64,000 bases of DNA from Hevea brasiliensis (taxonomy: Eukaryota; Streptophyta; Magnoliopsida; Malpighiales; Euphorbiaceae), in assembly GCF_030052815.1 (NCBI RefSeq), contig NC_079498.1:65396992-65460991 (forward strand). Reading direction: 5' to 3'. Under the pieces are notes generated by a model. It was not told where the DNA came from, did no database searches, and saw nothing but the letters and a program-made list of their open reading frames with translations. The stretch's first letter is position 1; the number at the start of each line of letters is the position of its first letter. The position numbers and the translations under genes were made by a program. This document shows positions 24,347 to 37,527 of this stretch, in pieces.

Positions 24347-25330
24347 GATATATATATGTATTGTTTGACCTAGGATCTACATACTTTTACGTTAGTGCCA
24401 ACATTTTTTGCCTTCTTGCTGTCCCTCGTATAAATAAATAAATAAATAAATTTTGATATGTTAGTGACTAGTCCTTTAGGATCAAAACTACGATAATAAG
24501 TATGATTGACTTTAATTTAAAAAAAAAACAATTTTGTCAGTTACCTAAAAGTAAGTTACGGTAATGGAATTGCACTAGATGAGGGCAAAGATGTTACAGT
24601 TAGTAATTGTCAATGGATATTGTAATCAGAATAAGTTTCGGATATTAGTGAATTCGAGAAGGATAAAATATAGGAAAGTTTGATCTATTGGAATGTATCG
24701 TAGTAACTATGCAATGTTCTTGATGTTTGTACTGTAAGCTGCAAATTACGGTACTGACTTGAGATTATTATGCAGAGCTACGTACTACTCGATAATACAC
24801 CAAGATGAGAATAGTTTCCAACTGCATTTGTTTCGGTATAGTTATGCTAGGACAGAATTTTATTATTGGAAATAAGTTTGAAAATCCTGCTTAAGGATTT
24901 AAAACTCAGAAGTTAGAATATCGAAAGGTTATAGTTTAGTACAAAAGGAAGTAAGTTATAGAATATTAATAGATAAAAAGAGTTGTGGAAGTAAAAATTT
25001 GAACAGTTGGTTCAGATATAACAAAGAAATGTTACGAATGTGAGTAAGATTGTTAACTAGAATGGTCAGAGGACCAATGACTAGATAAATAATTCTAACA
25101 TGACCTCAAGGGTCATTCAATAAGGAAACATGAACCGAAATATTAGACAGAACAATAGTAAGAGAAGATTGGTGTTATACAAACAAATTAAATGTTGTAT
25201 TAGATTGTTAAAAGTCTTATACAAATTCAAAGGAAAGAAGATTATATGATCATATAGAAAGGAGAAAATAAACGTATGACTATTGTAAGACGGCTATTGG
25301 GTAAAATTTCATGGATAAAATTTATTTTAA
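24347..25330 (+). other. Non-coding 3' internal region of B, first copy
   Basis: About 1 kb with no long open frame. It opens with a protease trace (FDLGSTYFYV near 24366) and (AAAT) repeats near 24430, then AT-rich DNA that matches the second copy (41485-42450) nearly throughout. The abrupt loss of pol homology marks where coding content was lost or replaced. Confidence 0.7.
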
Positions 25331-25340
25331 AGGGGGGAGA
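25331..25340 (+). other. Polypurine tract before B LTR 2
   Basis: AGGGGGGAGA, six G residues, just before TGTAACACC at 25343. Confidence 0.75.
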
Positions 25341-25875
25341 ATTGTAACACCCCTATGTTTGGTAGTGCGTTCTACTATTCCAGTGACCAGTGTCTGTCCG
25401 GACAGCTAGGATACCTGGAACTACACTTAGATGTTAGTGAGGAGACATAAAATAATGAAATGCAAGAAAGGAAAATACAAGAAAAATAAAGGAAAAATAA
25501 TAGCAATGAAATGTAACCAAGTTAAACGAGCTAGCACCGCAGCGATGGGTGACCGCACGAGGAAGTTACGGCGTAGGCAATAGCCGACACCAGGACTGCA
25601 GGGAACCCTCAAAATTTAGTTTTGAGACATAATTAAAGACTTATTGAAGTATAAGTGACATTAGAAATATCAAAGAAAAATTAATTAATTAGTACAAAGA
25701 AAAATGAGAAATCGAGAAAACAACAAAAATTGGTGTTACGAAAAATCGGGAATACAACCCGAAGAGGGGCATTTTGGTCATTTGAAACCTAGAGTTGACT
25801 TTTGACCTCAATGTACATTAAAAATAAGTGGTATTACACTTTGAAAATGTCATGAAAATTAAAAATGAGGTACAT

Positions 25876-25884
25876 TATATAAAT
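25876..25884 (+). promoter_or_regulatory. TATA-like box in B LTR 2
   Basis: TATATAAAT at the same LTR position as in LTR 1 and LTR 3; a second CATATATAAGCC follows near 25981. Confidence 0.5.
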
Positions 25885-26006
25885 AGTGGAAGAAATGAGG
25901 CAAATGTGCAAATTATGGAACTTTAAGTAATTAAATCATTAATTTATGGTTAGTGCTCTACTAACTCATATTTTGGGACACATATATAAGCCAATTTGGG
26001 ACAGAA

Positions 26007-26219
26007 ATGTTCATCTTCAACCTTGGAAACAAACGAGCCGAGAGAAACACCATGGAAATCCTCCATGTTCAAACCTCACTCCACCACCATGCGCTGATGA
26101 TTCAAGCCTCCTTTCCACTTGGTTTCTTCATTAAAGCTTGTACACACACCTTGGGCAGCATGCTGGAAGCAAAAAGAAGAGGATTTGATGAAGTTTTGGT
26201 GAAGCTAAAAAAAGGTTAG
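26007..26219 (+). CDS. Small open frame in B LTR 2 (copy of 16474-16686)
   Basis: 70 codons, same length and frame as in LTR 1, with a few replacements such as Pro to Arg at codon 10 and Gln to His near codon 48. No recognised domain. It ends across the donor-like AG/GTTAGTG. Confidence 0.3.
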   Translation: MFIFNLGNKRAERNTMEILHVQTSLHHHALMIQASFPLGFFIKACTHTLGSMLEAKRRGFDEVLVKLKKG

Positions 26220-28324
26220 TGCTAGTTTTTCAATCCTTGCTTCATTAAAGTTTATTTTAAGGTTGAGATGAGTTGAATGGTGAAGAAATTTGAAGGTTTT
26301 GATGAGTTATTGATGTATACAAATTTTGGCAGCCATGGGAGCTCATGTTCTTTGAGTTTTTCTTACATTAAATTGATAGGAATTAGTGTTGATGGAGTTA
26401 AATTGGAGAGCTAGCCAATTAATTCCCATGTATGTGTAAGTAAGTATTGAATTTAGGGGTTTTGGAAAGAAATTTAGAGACATTAGCAAACTGCCATTTT
26501 TGGCAGCCATGAAGTGCATGAATTGATGCTTGATATCATGAATTAAATTAATGAATTATGGTAATTATGGTTTAAGGGCAATATATGTGAAGTAGTGGTG
26601 GAATTGTATGTAGTAAAAATTAAGTGAATACATGTATATATTGTGTTGAATTTAATTTTGAGAATTAGGGTAATAATATGTGTATTGAGCACTTGAGTGT
26701 TCTGCCCAAAATGCTTGCTGGAATTGTGTACAATATATATGGAAGTTCCATGATTAAATGTTGAAGTATTGGGAGGAGGAGGATTGTCAAAATTGGAAGT
26801 GTGATGTTCAAATACAGGTTGTGTATATTGGCAGCACCTAAATTAGGTCATAAGTGCAAAACTGTGAACCCAATTGGTATGAGGCCAATGGGGAGTGAAA
26901 CTAGACACCAAATAGGCCAACTTTCATTTAGAAATGTTGTCAAAATTCTACCTATAAACTGACCTTAAAAATGACCAAATCCGGAATGGCAGCCTTGCAA
27001 ACCCAGATTTTTTACCATATTAACAGTAGTCATTAGAATGACCATAACTCACTCAAAACAGGTCCAAATGACATAAAATTTTTACCATGAATAGATTAGA
27101 CATAGAGCTACAACTCTTATGAAGACACCAAAACCCAGATATGACCATAAGCAAGTCAAATAGCTTACACAACTTCGGGTATCAAAACTGCCAGAACTAA
27201 AAGTGACCTAAAATTGACCAAATTTTGCACTAAAGGTGCAATCTGTCCAGTTTTAGTAAATTGACCATATCTTGGTCTATACAACTCAGAATGACCTGAA
27301 ATTTTGCCTCGAGTGCAACAAGACATAGAGCTACAATTTTGGCTCTTTGACCAGAAGCTAAAAACCAAGAGAAATAGGACTTTAAGCTAGACCAATCTAG
27401 CACACAAAAATTGAGAAAATGACATTTACATACAATGATGCTTGAAATAATTTGGCAATGAATGCCAACTTGTAGAAATGGTAAATTGCACTATATTAGT
27501 AGCATATTGAAATGCAAAATGTGACATATTGGTAATATTAAAATTTATTCACCTAGTGAGTATTAATGGTCATCATTATAGGTTGACTAATGAAATGAAT
27601 CGAAGGAATAGTATCAAGAAAAATTTAGATATTGGATTTTATTATTATAAACAATTTAACTGAGTACTGAAATACTTTAAATTGTGTGTTTCAGTTGAAA
27701 AGGATATGTAAACCATAAGGAACATTGAGTCAAGGCCTAGAGACGACTTAAACCAGGTCTGTGCACAATACTTTTTATATTCACTGCTTTTACCAGAAAA
27801 TTTATTTGGAGAAATGAGTTATGAATAATTTTTTATTATTTTGGCTTTGGAAATTTTATTTGAAAATAGTGTTGCTTACTTTGCAAATGGAAATTTTGAG
27901 TTAAAATGTGATTTGTGCTTTGTATAAAATATTTAAATATTGTGATTTGGAATTGTTTTGATTCACACTTGGCATGGCAATATTACTATGTTTCTCCTCT
28001 ATTTATGGGGTGAGTATGACTATATTCCTCCCTCTTTGACTTGTCAGTCTGAGGTGAGTATGGATGAGTTCTCATTAGCTAGCTAGCCACCTCCCTCATT
28101 GATTTTGATTAGTGGGGTGAGTATGTCTTGTCATGGTGTACAACAGGCATGTTTGGAAAAATTTGTATCATGACCTAAGTTATGTTATTGATTGGCAACA
28201 CTGTGTTATTCAATTATTTGATTAAATTTGTGTTATATGAGCTTTGAAAAATTGTGAATTGTTTGAATTGTAAATTGTTAATAAAAGGTTTACAAACCGC
28301 ATTTTAAATTGTTATTATGCACCA

Positions 28325-28343
28325 CTGAGTAAATTTTACTCAG
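28325..28343 (+). other. Conserved LTR hairpin (B LTR 2)
   Basis: CTGAGTAAATTTTACTCAG, identical to LTR 1, with the same flanks. Confidence 0.7.
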
Positions 28344-29013
28344 CGATAGCTTTTTCATTGCTGTCGCAGGTAGACAGACAGACAGACAGAGCAGCAAAGT
28401 AGGCTGCTTATGCTACACTTTGGGATTTTACCAGGTATATTGAGTATACCACCTTTTTGTAATTCTTGTTGTAATGTATGTGCACTGTATGTATATATTG
28501 TACTTGGTCTTGAGCAGTTGTAAAATAAAGTTGTAAATTATTTTGGCCTGTCAAAATATTGCATTACAATTCTCTTATTTCAGCTTTTGAAATAGTCATT
28601 TATTTTGCACTTTATCTATGGAATTACTGAAAATGATATTGAATTGAGTTTGAACTGTGTTGAGGACACTGATTTGAATTGAGCCATATTGGAGTTTGGC
28701 ATTGAACAAATATATTAGAAGTATTTTTTTACAGGTTTTTGAAGAACTGTTTTATTCAAAATACAGACGGCACTCTGCCAAAATTTTTATAGAAATTACT
28801 GATACTTCAGATTTGTTAATTAGTTTCATTTCAGTTAAAAATTTTTTTAACACCTGTCAAAAGTGCTCAGCATTGCAAAAAGAAATAAGAAAAGATTTAA
28901 AATCCCTTGTAGTGTATTTAATGGATTATCAGTAGACGAAGTTTGGTAATTCATTAGGTATACTACAGGATCATGTTATGCCTTACGTAGGGATAGGGTG
29001 TGAGATGTTTTAG

Positions 29014-29024
29014 TGGTATCAGAG
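29014..29024 (+). other. Primer-binding site of B, second internal region
   Basis: TGGTATCAGAG nine bases after the LTR 2 end. Confidence 0.85.
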
Positions 29025-29194
29025 AAAGTTTTTAAATTCTGTTTTGACCTATAATTTGAATATTTTTTCTTCATAGTACAACTGCTCAATGTCATGGTTT
29101 GATACATACTGTACATTACATTATAAATATGCACTAATGGGACAAAATCTCCTTATGTTATTTGTTCAGGAGGTATAATATCCTCTAATTAACT

Positions 29195-29695
29195 ATGGAA
29201 GAAGGGGACCGTTCAGTCAATCAATCAGTAGAGGCTAAGGTGCAAGAGGAAGCCCCAGCCCTTCAAAATGCGAGTGGATCAGCTGCACCAGCCCCCTCAA
29301 TACCACAGTTCCCTGCTCAAATTGCTCAGCAGATGGGTGCGATGTTCTAACAGATGGCTGGTAACATGCCCACTCAAGCTCCACTGCAGACACCAGTAGT
29401 ACAACCACAGCCTTCAGTTAGGCAGTACGACAAGCTGATTAAGTATGGGGCTACTCATTCAAGGGGACAGTGGATCCGTTAGAGGCAGAATAATGGTTCG
29501 AAAGGATGGAAAGAGTTTTTAGGAAGCTGCACTGCACCGATGAGTTGAAGTTTAAATACTCAGTCTCACTTTCTCATGGGGATGCATATGACTAATGGAA
29601 AACCATTCCCCACAGTTTGGTGGAACCCCCAGTGCTGACATGGGACGACTTTCTCAGAGAGTTCAGACAAAAATATGTCCCAGATTGTGACACCC
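29195..29695 (+). pseudogene. gag: gag of B, second copy, 5' part
   Basis: Starts at ATG 29195 (MEEGDRSVNQ), kept here but lost in the first copy. It runs through the Pro/Gln-rich region into the capsid domain, with a stop near 29348 (CAA or CAG to TAA) and a small deletion near 29455 that shifts the frame. Element E interrupts it at CAGAT (29691-29695), and it continues at 40615. Confidence 0.78.
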
Positions 29696-32600
29696 CATAC
29701 CTGTGTACAGTATATACGAGTAAGCAATGTCACACGGTGTACCGGCACACTCTATTTTACCTTAATTAATTTTTATCATGGTTTTGAATATAACTTGTGA
29801 AATATTATTTATTTAAGTCATTTATTGAAATTATAATTTATTTGAGGTTCCGAAAATTTTATAGAAAATCCGGCGGAGTACCGGCTAAAAATGGAGAAAA
29901 CAGTTCTTCGGAACCTGTGAAAAACACTTCCAATATTCATATCTCATCACTCTCAAACTCCAATATCAGAATCTCAACATTTTTCAATTTCATTTCTCAA
30001 TCATTCATCTCGTGTGATATCATGTATAATCACAGATAAACATTCTCTTTTCCATTCACAAACACAATTTTCATTATTTACATGAAAATCAAAATACATT
30101 ACATAAGTTTCATTTACACAAAGGAAAATAAAAATCAATTACAAAATACCAAAATGAAGCCTAGTGTCCTACCAATGCACTGTAGGTGGTGAGGTGACAC
30201 GGACACTATGCAGAGCTGCAGGATGGACTCACCCAGTCTGCGGTCTACTGGGCTCACGATCAGTATCTCCAGAACCTACGCGTGGCAAAAGCAACGCGCT
30301 AAGCAATGATGCTTAGTGGTGCAATAATAAAATAAAAGAAAATAGCAGAAAATAAATATGTATTGAATGTACATGTCTTATTTGTTTTGTATTTGTATAT
30401 CCATTCATTTCGTTAACTTTATCCACTTTCATTCATTTGGTTGCCCAAGTAACCTATACTGGACGACTGGACTGGATAAACGGGTAAACTGGCACTGGGT
30501 ATCAAGTACCTCGGGCCGTCACACCATCGGTCACATATGTATCTCCCGGCAGTGCAATGTAATAACAAGCAAGAATAATATTAGGCACGAGGCCAAGTCT
30601 CAACACAATATCAAAATGGCTAAAAGCCATAAAATCACAGAATGGCATAATGCCATGTGCAGTACTGCTAACTGAACCCTATTGGCATGCCAAACTATCC
30701 AAACCAATCTTGTTAGGTATACTAGGGCATTTGATACTTTAAAATTCTTCAATTTGTGAATTTCAAGTTTTGGTGTCACTATTCACTTCATTAGTCAACA
30801 AAAATATTGACTTTTGGATAGAAAATAGGTGCATTGGTTTTAACACTCCCAATGTACCACATTTTGCATTTAAAACTTGTTGGAATTAATCACCAAATCC
30901 ATTTCCAAGCTTAGCACTAAGGGGCAGAATTTTCAGTTTTTGTACCATAAGTTTACTGTTCCATTAGGGACTGTTACATTAGAAATTTGAGGAAATGGTA
31001 AACATAAAAGTTGTTCCTTATTTTGTCTAGTTGAATTTATTTTTTTGAATCACTCCATTTGGAGTTTTGTAGCTCCAGATATGGTCCAAAAACCACAGCT
31101 GGCCGGATTTCCAATCTGCAGAATTTACCAAATCTACAGTACAATGAACAGTGACTTCCACTGCCTTGTTGAATAGGTTCTGGTCATAATTTGGGGTAGG
31201 TTTCTTCATAAAAGTTGTTTGTCTATATCTCATCTTGTTGCTGTAAAAATTTCAGGTCAAATGGGCCATTCTACAGTGAGTTATGGCCAAATGAACAGTT
31301 ATTGTTTATTTAGTCATTCTGCAGAATTTGCTTGCAGGGTATCCGGATTGGGGCCAACTTTTGGTCCACTTGCTTTGGTCTTTTGGGCATGGTTTCTTCA
31401 GCAAAATTGTGCCATTATAAGTCTAGTTTCATGTCCAATTGGCCAAACACTAATTGAACCTACACAGCCAAATATATGGCAGTCCAAACAGGCTGGACTC
31501 ATAGCCTCCCTGCTGCTGTCACTAGGCAGCCTACCCATTTCAGTTTGCCATGCTATAGCTCCCTCCAAATTATGGTCAACTTACCCCAAATGGTCACTAA
31601 TTGACCATTAGAATGTACTTTAACAACTTCATAAGCCAAGTCCAATTTTCACTCCCAAACCCCAGCTCAAATTCAAGGTTTACACCAATTACCCTAGTTA
31701 GCACACCAATTCATTATACATGTGTATATATACCTTAAACATCATCTTTAGTCCACTCTAAGTCCATCAAAACAATCACTCTTATCCCTTCCTTAGGGCT
31801 GCCGAAATTTAAGGACTACATATACATAAATTTCATTCATTTAATTCACAATTCCTTACTTATTTTAAGTCCTTAATATGGAATAAAAGAAGTATAAATA
31901 TAAATAGGCACTAACCTCTTGTAGGGCAGAATTTTCCAAGTTTAATCTTCACTTTCTTTCCTTTTCTAGGCTGCCAAACACTTCCCAAGAGGTATAGACA
32001 AGTTTTTAGTGAATAGAGTAGGAAGATTTATGGTGAAAGGAAGAGAGAAATGGAGCTTGCTTGAGGTTTTAATGGAGGTTGGGTCTAGGGCATGAATTTC
32101 GGCTGCATTTGGGGAAGAAGAAGGCAGTTGTATTTTTTTAATTCCTTAGGTCACATTTGTCTCTTTTTATTAGTTAATTAGTTGGTTGTTTAATTGTGAT
32201 TGGAGGGAACTTCAAATGACATCATAATGATGTCATAAATGAACCCTTTTTCTCATTTTCCATTCTTTTCTTCTCTACTTATTTTCAATTTAATTTTTAG
32301 CAATATTTATTCACATTTTATGTCATAATAATTATTTACTCAACTGGACAAGTCGGCCAAAAATCGTCTCTGAAGGCGAAATGACCAAAATGCCCTCCGT
32401 TTGGCTTAACGGGTCAAAATTGTCTGTACCGATTGAAAAATTTTTCTAAATATTTTCTTGGCATTCTAATGCCATAGGAACCTCAATGACCCTTCTCTGA
32501 AGTCCCAAAAATTATTTTATGAATTTTTCCCCGGGTCTAGAGCTCCTAGTTGTGAGAACCGCAACTTCCCTCTGGTTTACCCATCGCTTGGGCACCGGCT

Positions 32601-32778
32601 CATTTAACTTGGTTGTATTTTATTTCTAAAATTTTTCCTAAATTTTTCTTATTGATATTTGAGTTAATTATGGTTCCTCACTTTAGTTTAAATATTTTTC
32701 CGGACGTTCTAACTGTTCGGACCGACACTGGTCACAGGAACAGTAGAATGTACGGAGTTGCTACTGGGGGGTGTTACA
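29696..32778 (-). repeat. 3' LTR of element E
   Basis: 3083 bp. On the minus strand it starts TGTAACACCCCC and ends GGGTGTCACA. It closely matches 37544-40614. The donor-like site is at about 31909-31917 (minus). Confidence 0.92.
30299..30316 (-). other. Conserved LTR hairpin (E 3' LTR)
   Basis: Stem CTAAGCA/TGCTTAG is intact; only the loop changed (ATGA on the plus strand). Confidence 0.7.
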
Positions 32779-32795
32779 ACTCTTCCCCTCTAATT
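32779..32795 (-). other. Polypurine tract of element E
   Basis: AGAGGGGAAGAGT on the minus strand, directly before the 3' LTR. Confidence 0.78.
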
Positions 32796-33285
32796 TAAAT
32801 TTCGTCCTCGAAATTTACCTGATGCAAACAGTTGAGGGAACTGTTGCCTCATCATCTCTTCACTTTCCCAAGTTGCCTCCTCGGTGTTGTGGTGCCTCCA
32901 AAGCACTTTCACTAGTGGAATCTGCTTGTTCCTCAACTCTTTTACTTCCCGAGCCAAGATCCGTAGAGGTTCTTCTTCATATGTCAAATCCGGCTGTATT
33001 TCAATTTCTTCCCTGGAGATGACATGTGAAGGATCTGAGCGGTATCTTCTGAGCATGGACACGTGGAACACATTGTGGATCTTGTCCAGCTCTGGTGGTA
33101 AAGCTAGCCTATAGGCCACTGGACCCACACGTTCAATGACTTCATATGGGCCAATGAACCTATGGCTTAACTTACCTTTTCTTCCAAACCTCAATACCTT
33201 CTTCCACGGTGATACCTTGAGGAACACTTTGTCGCCAACCACATATTCTATTTCTTTTCTCTTCAGGTCGGCATAAGATTTCTAT
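32790..33285 (-). pseudogene. pol: Integrase C-terminus and chromodomain of E
   Basis: An open segment of 150 codons (33242-32790) starts near VGDKVFLKVSPWKK, passes the GPVAYRLALPPELDKIHN and FHVSMLRRY motifs, and ends in a chromodomain-type tail (PDLTYEEEPLRIL, VLWRHHNTEEATWE). In the family this tail is thought to steer integration to heterochromatin by binding modified histone H3. The tail itself is intact, but frame breaks between 33285 and 33545 separate it from the integrase core. Confidence 0.85.
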
Positions 33286-33458
33286 CATGCGAGGCAACCT
33301 TCAGATTGGCTTTGATTAGTTTTACTTTCTCCTCGATCTGTTTCACCGTGTCTAGCCCCACCGCTTGTCTTCGCCAATTCAGTCCAAAGACACCTGAGTT
33401 CTACATTTCCTCCCATACGATTACTTCATATGGGGCCATTTGGATACTAGCTTGGTAG

Positions 33459-34706
33459 CTATTGTTGTATGCAAATTCTGCGATGGGAGGTATCTATCCC
33501 AACTTCCTCAAACTCAATGACACAACTCCTCAAAGATATCCTCAAGGACTGGATTACTCTTTTCGATTGCCCATCCGTGCGAGGATGGAAAGTCATCTTG
33601 AAGTGGAGTTGTGTACCCAAGGAATCATGCAACTTCTTCCAAAATCTCGATGTAAACCTTGGGTCTCGATCAGATATGATGGAAAGTGGAATTCCATGCA
33701 GTCTAACTATCTCACTGATATACAATTCTACTAACTTCTCCAGTGAGTAGTAAGTCCTAACTGGCAGAAAGTGTTCTGACTTTGTCAATCTATCAACTAT
33801 CACCCATACTGCATCATGTTTCTTCTGGGTGAGAGGTAAACCACTTACAAAATCCATGGTGACCCGATCCCATTTCCATTCAGGTATGCGTATAGGCTGT
33901 AGCAATCCTGATGGAACTTGATGTTCTGCCTTGACTTGTTGACATGTCAAGCATTTAGTCACATTGTCAGCTATGTCCTTCTTCATACCAGGCCACCAAT
34001 ACTGAAGCTTCAGATCATGATACATCTTTGTACTTCCTGGGTGCATAGCATATACACTGGTGTGTGCCTCTTTTAGAATACTGGCCTTCAATTCACCATC
34101 ATCTGGTACACATACTCTTCCTTTATAGTACAGACACCCATCTGCTTTCACCCCATAGTCAGTTGCTTTTCCCTGTGAGATTTTGCTCATAATAGCCATT
34201 AGCTTCTCATCTACCTTCTGCCCATCTAAAATCTGCTGTAACAGGTTTGGCCTCACTTGCAACTCAGCCAAAATAGCTCCATCTCGAACCAAAGATAGAC
34301 GGGCATTCAATGATCTCAAAGCTGTCATGGATTTTCTGCTCAAAGCATCAGCAACTACATTTGCCTTCCCAGGATGGTAGTCAATTACACAATCATAGTC
34401 CTTAAGGAACTCAATCCATCGCCTCTGTCTAAGGTTGAGCTCCTTCTGAGTTGGCAAATATTTTAGACTCTTGTGGTCTGTGTAAATGTAGCCCTTTTCA
34501 CCATACAAGTAATGCCTCCATATCTTCAGTGTGAAGATAATTGCTACAAGCTCTAGATCATGGGTAGGGTAATCCTGTTCATGTGGCCTTAGCTGTCTAG
34601 AAGCATAAGCGACCACCTTCCCCTCTTGCATCAATACACACCCTAACCCATTATGAGAGGCATCACTGTAGACCACATAGTCCTTTCCTGACACCGGCCA
34701 GTGCAC
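33459..34706 (-). pseudogene. pol: RNase H and integrase core of E (415 open codons)
   Basis: RNase H begins at [16 protein letters not shown] and includes [10 protein letters not shown] and a DALSRKS end near 34340. Integrase follows with the HHCC zinc domain ([12 protein letters not shown] to CLTCQQVK, about 34060-33930), the DDE residues in [17 protein letters not shown] and the QTDGQS region. A one-base deletion near 33545 (CCAGTCC, where A has CCAG and GTCC) shifts the frame, so the ORF ends in unrelated residues. Upstream it is out of frame with RT because of a small deletion near 34700. Confidence 0.87.
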
Positions 34707-35760
34707 ACCGTGCCTCTGTCAACATAGCCTTCAACTTCTCAAAACTGGTCTGACACTTGTCATTCCAGTCAAATCTGACATTCTTGTGTAATAACTTGGT
34801 CATTGGAGCAGCTATTAAGGAAAATCCCTTCACAAATCTCCTGTAATACCTAGCTAGCCCCAAGAAACTTCTAACCTCAGTTGTATTCCTGGGAGGCTTC
34901 CATTCCATCACTGCTTCTATTTTCTTGGGATCCACCCTAATCCCATCAGCTGACACTATGTGTCCAAGGAATGCAATCTCATTCAACCAAAAGTCACACT
35001 TGGACAACTTAGCATACAGCTTCTTTTCTCTCAGGGTTTGCAGAACAATCCTCAAATGCTCATCATGTTCTTCCCTGGTCTTGGAATACACCAAAATATC
35101 ATCAATAAAGACCACTACGAACCGATCTAAGTGTGGATGGAAGATACAGTTCATAAGGTCCATGAATGCCGCTGGTGCATTTGTTAGGCCAAAGGGCATC
35201 ACTAGAAACTCATAATGCCCATATCGGGTCCTGAATGCAGTCTTTGGCACATCTGCATCCTTCACCCTCAACTGATGATACGCTGATCTGAGATCAATCT
35301 TAGAAAATACTCCTACTCCCTTCAACTGATCAAACAGATCATCAATTCTAGGCAACGGATATTTGTTCTTCATAGTCACTTTATTCAACTGCCGGTAATC
35401 AATGCATAGCCTCAAAGTCCCATCCTTTTTCTTTACAAACAAAGACCTTTGAGCTCCCCATGGTGACACACTGGGGCGTATGAACCCCTTATCAAGCAAC
35501 TCTTGCAATTGAGTTTTCAACTCCCTCAATTCAGTGGGTGCCATCCTATAAGGAGCAATGGAAATGGGTGCTGTACCCGGCAGTGTCTCAATAGCAAATT
35601 CAACTTCCCTTTCTGGTGGCAAACCAGGCAACTCTTCAGGAAATACCTCTGGGAAGTCTCTTACTGTGGGTATATCACTCGTGTTTGGCTTAGCTCGCCT
35701 AGTATCCACCACATGTGCTAAGTAGGCTTCACACCTTTTCTCATCATTCTTCTTGCAATC
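34707..35760 (-). pseudogene. pol: Reverse transcriptase of E (intact domain, 349-codon open segment)
   Basis: The segment 35712-34663 covers the whole [36 protein letters not shown], the [11 protein letters not shown] block, catalytic FIDD at 35109-35098, and the connection to RNase H ([17 protein letters not shown]). It converts genomic RNA to DNA in the virus-like particle. The first codon is not a real start, since RT is part of the gag-pol polyprotein. Flanking frameshifts near 35785 and 34700 break the polyprotein. Confidence 0.88.
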
Positions 35761-35787
35761 GTGGTTGAGATGACATTGGACAAGAAA

Positions 35788-36150
35788 TCATCCTTCCCCC
35801 ACAACTGTGATCTCATCATCCCCAGGAGTTTTCAAAGAAATTCTCTTCAATTTGCAATCAACTATTGCCTGATGACGTGACAACCAGTCCATTCCCAAAA
35901 TCACGTCAAACTCATGGAAAGGCAACTCAATCAGGTCTGCCAAGAATTCATACCCCTGAATCCTTAATGGGCAACCCTTGTACACTTTGTTCACTACCAC
36001 ACTATGGCCCAATGGATTAGTGACCAGAATGTCTTGGTCAATCTCCCCTACTAGTATCCCCCTTTCTACGGGTAAGTTGATGCAGATGTATGAATGAGTG
36101 GATCCTGGATCCACTAATGCATGCACAGATGTATTGTAGAGGGAGAACGT
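35788..36150 (-). pseudogene. pol: Aspartic protease of E
   Basis: Active site VDPGSTHSYICIN lies near 36112. It is followed by the DVILGMDWLSRHQAIVDC block, typical of Ty3/gypsy proteases. The catalytic Asp is present, unlike in A. A one-base loss near 35785 separates it from RT, and small indels around 36150-36290 separate it from gag although the frame number is regained. Confidence 0.83.
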
Positions 36151-36216
36151 ACCTCTGATGACGCCGGGGCATCTTGCTCCTCCTGAGCTCTAATGGCATA
36201 GGCTCGCAGTGGTCCA

Positions 36217-37416
36217 TTATCGAGCCTCTCTGCCGCTCGATGCAGCCTCTTTGATGATCCCACCGCTCAGATTTGCCGATTTCCTACCCTTTGTGGTGCA
36301 GAGCAGTGCATGCGCTTGCGTTGGAGCAGCTGTAGTGGTTCTGCGTGGACAGTTCCTCAACTGATGCTCTGTTGACCCACACCTTAAGCAGGCACCAGTA
36401 ACTCTCCAACACTCCCCCTTATGCCATTTCAAACAGTGTGGACATGCAGAAGATGCTGGGGCTGGTCCCCTGAACCCCATCCCTGGAGAGCTGCCCACTG
36501 ATGGTGTGGACTGACCTCTCCTAGGGGTAAACTGTGGCCTGGGCCCCTGAGACTGACCCTGACCGTGTGGCTGACCTGAACTCTGTGCAGGTGGACCCTT
36601 AAACCTCTTCCCAGATGCAGGAGCTGAACTAGACTGACCTGGGCCCCTCTTCTGCTGTCTTTCCCTTCTAGTCTGCTCACTGATTCTTACTTTCTCCACT
36701 TTTAATGCAGCTTCCACTAACTTGGTAAATTTTGTGATTCCCAGGGCAGTGAGCTGGATCTTTATGTTGTCATTTAGTCCCTCTTCAAATCTCTTACACC
36801 TTTCAGCTTCATTAGGGACTATCTCCCTTTCGTAGCGGCTTAATATAATGAATTCCTTCTCATATTCGGCCACTGACAGCTATCTCTGCCTCAGGTTAAT
36901 AAATTCCCTTCTTCTCTCTTCTAGATATACAGTACCCATATATTTCTTCTTGAATTCTGAGAGGAAAAAGTCCCAAGTTACCATTTCTGGCTGTACTTCA
37001 CTGGACACCGTATCCCACTATTCATAAGCATCATCTTGCAGTAAAGATACAGCAGCTTCTAGATTTTGCTCTGGAGTGCAGTGGAGTTGTTTTAGAACTC
37101 TGCCTGTTCTGTTCAACCAATTTTCGGCTGCAATAGAATCATCTTCTCTCTTGCCAAAGAAATCCACTGCTCCAAACTTTCTCAATTTTTCCAGGTGTGA
37201 TTTTGGTTGTGGAGGTAGTGGTGGTGGTGGTGCTGGCATTACCCCAGCCATTTATCTGAAGAATTCGGCCATTTGCTGAAACATGGCCTGTGGAGGCTGA
37301 GCAGCCTCTGCTTGTGCTGGCAGAGCAGGTTCTCCCATACCCCCAGTCTCAGCTGCTGCAGGTGGAGCATGACTCTCCACTTCCTCCTCAACTGCCCTCT
37401 GAGATGTAGGGTCCAT
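36217..37416 (-). pseudogene. gag: gag of E (three stops)
   Basis: Begins at ATG 37416 (MDPTSQRAV), five bases after an AG-ended pyrimidine stretch. Order: Ser/Pro/Gln-rich N-terminus, capsid domain with FGAVDFFGKREDD near 37170 and RYEREIVPNEAERCKRF near 36810, then two zinc knuckles CPHCLKWHKGEC and CLRCGSTEHQLRNC (36445-36340). Stops near 37250 (CAA to TAA), 37016 (TGG to TAG) and 36876 (CAG to TAG) are the only ones before the knuckles; a frameshift near 36290 follows. Confidence 0.85.
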
Positions 37417-37527
37417 ATCCTATTCACAATAAGAAAGACAAACAGATCTGCATTAGTGTCACCTCGACTCTTACAAATGCAATGCATGGTATGGACTCAA
37501 TCTAGGCCCAGAAATGCCTAAACCGTG

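Larger units (their letters stand above)
25343..29005 (+). repeat. LTR 2 of array B (shared by both units)
   Basis: 3663 bp, uninterrupted, TGTAACACC to TGTGAGA (a C-to-G change in the last CA). It serves as 3' LTR of the first unit and 5' LTR of the second, with purine tract on its left and primer site on its right. It includes the TATA-like site at 25876, the 70-codon frame at 26007-26219 and the donor-like site at 26213-26221. Confidence 0.88.

Noticed and set aside
33462..33750. Plus-strand open frames of 90-93 codons over E integrase
   Set aside because: Antisense shadows of the minus-strand pol.
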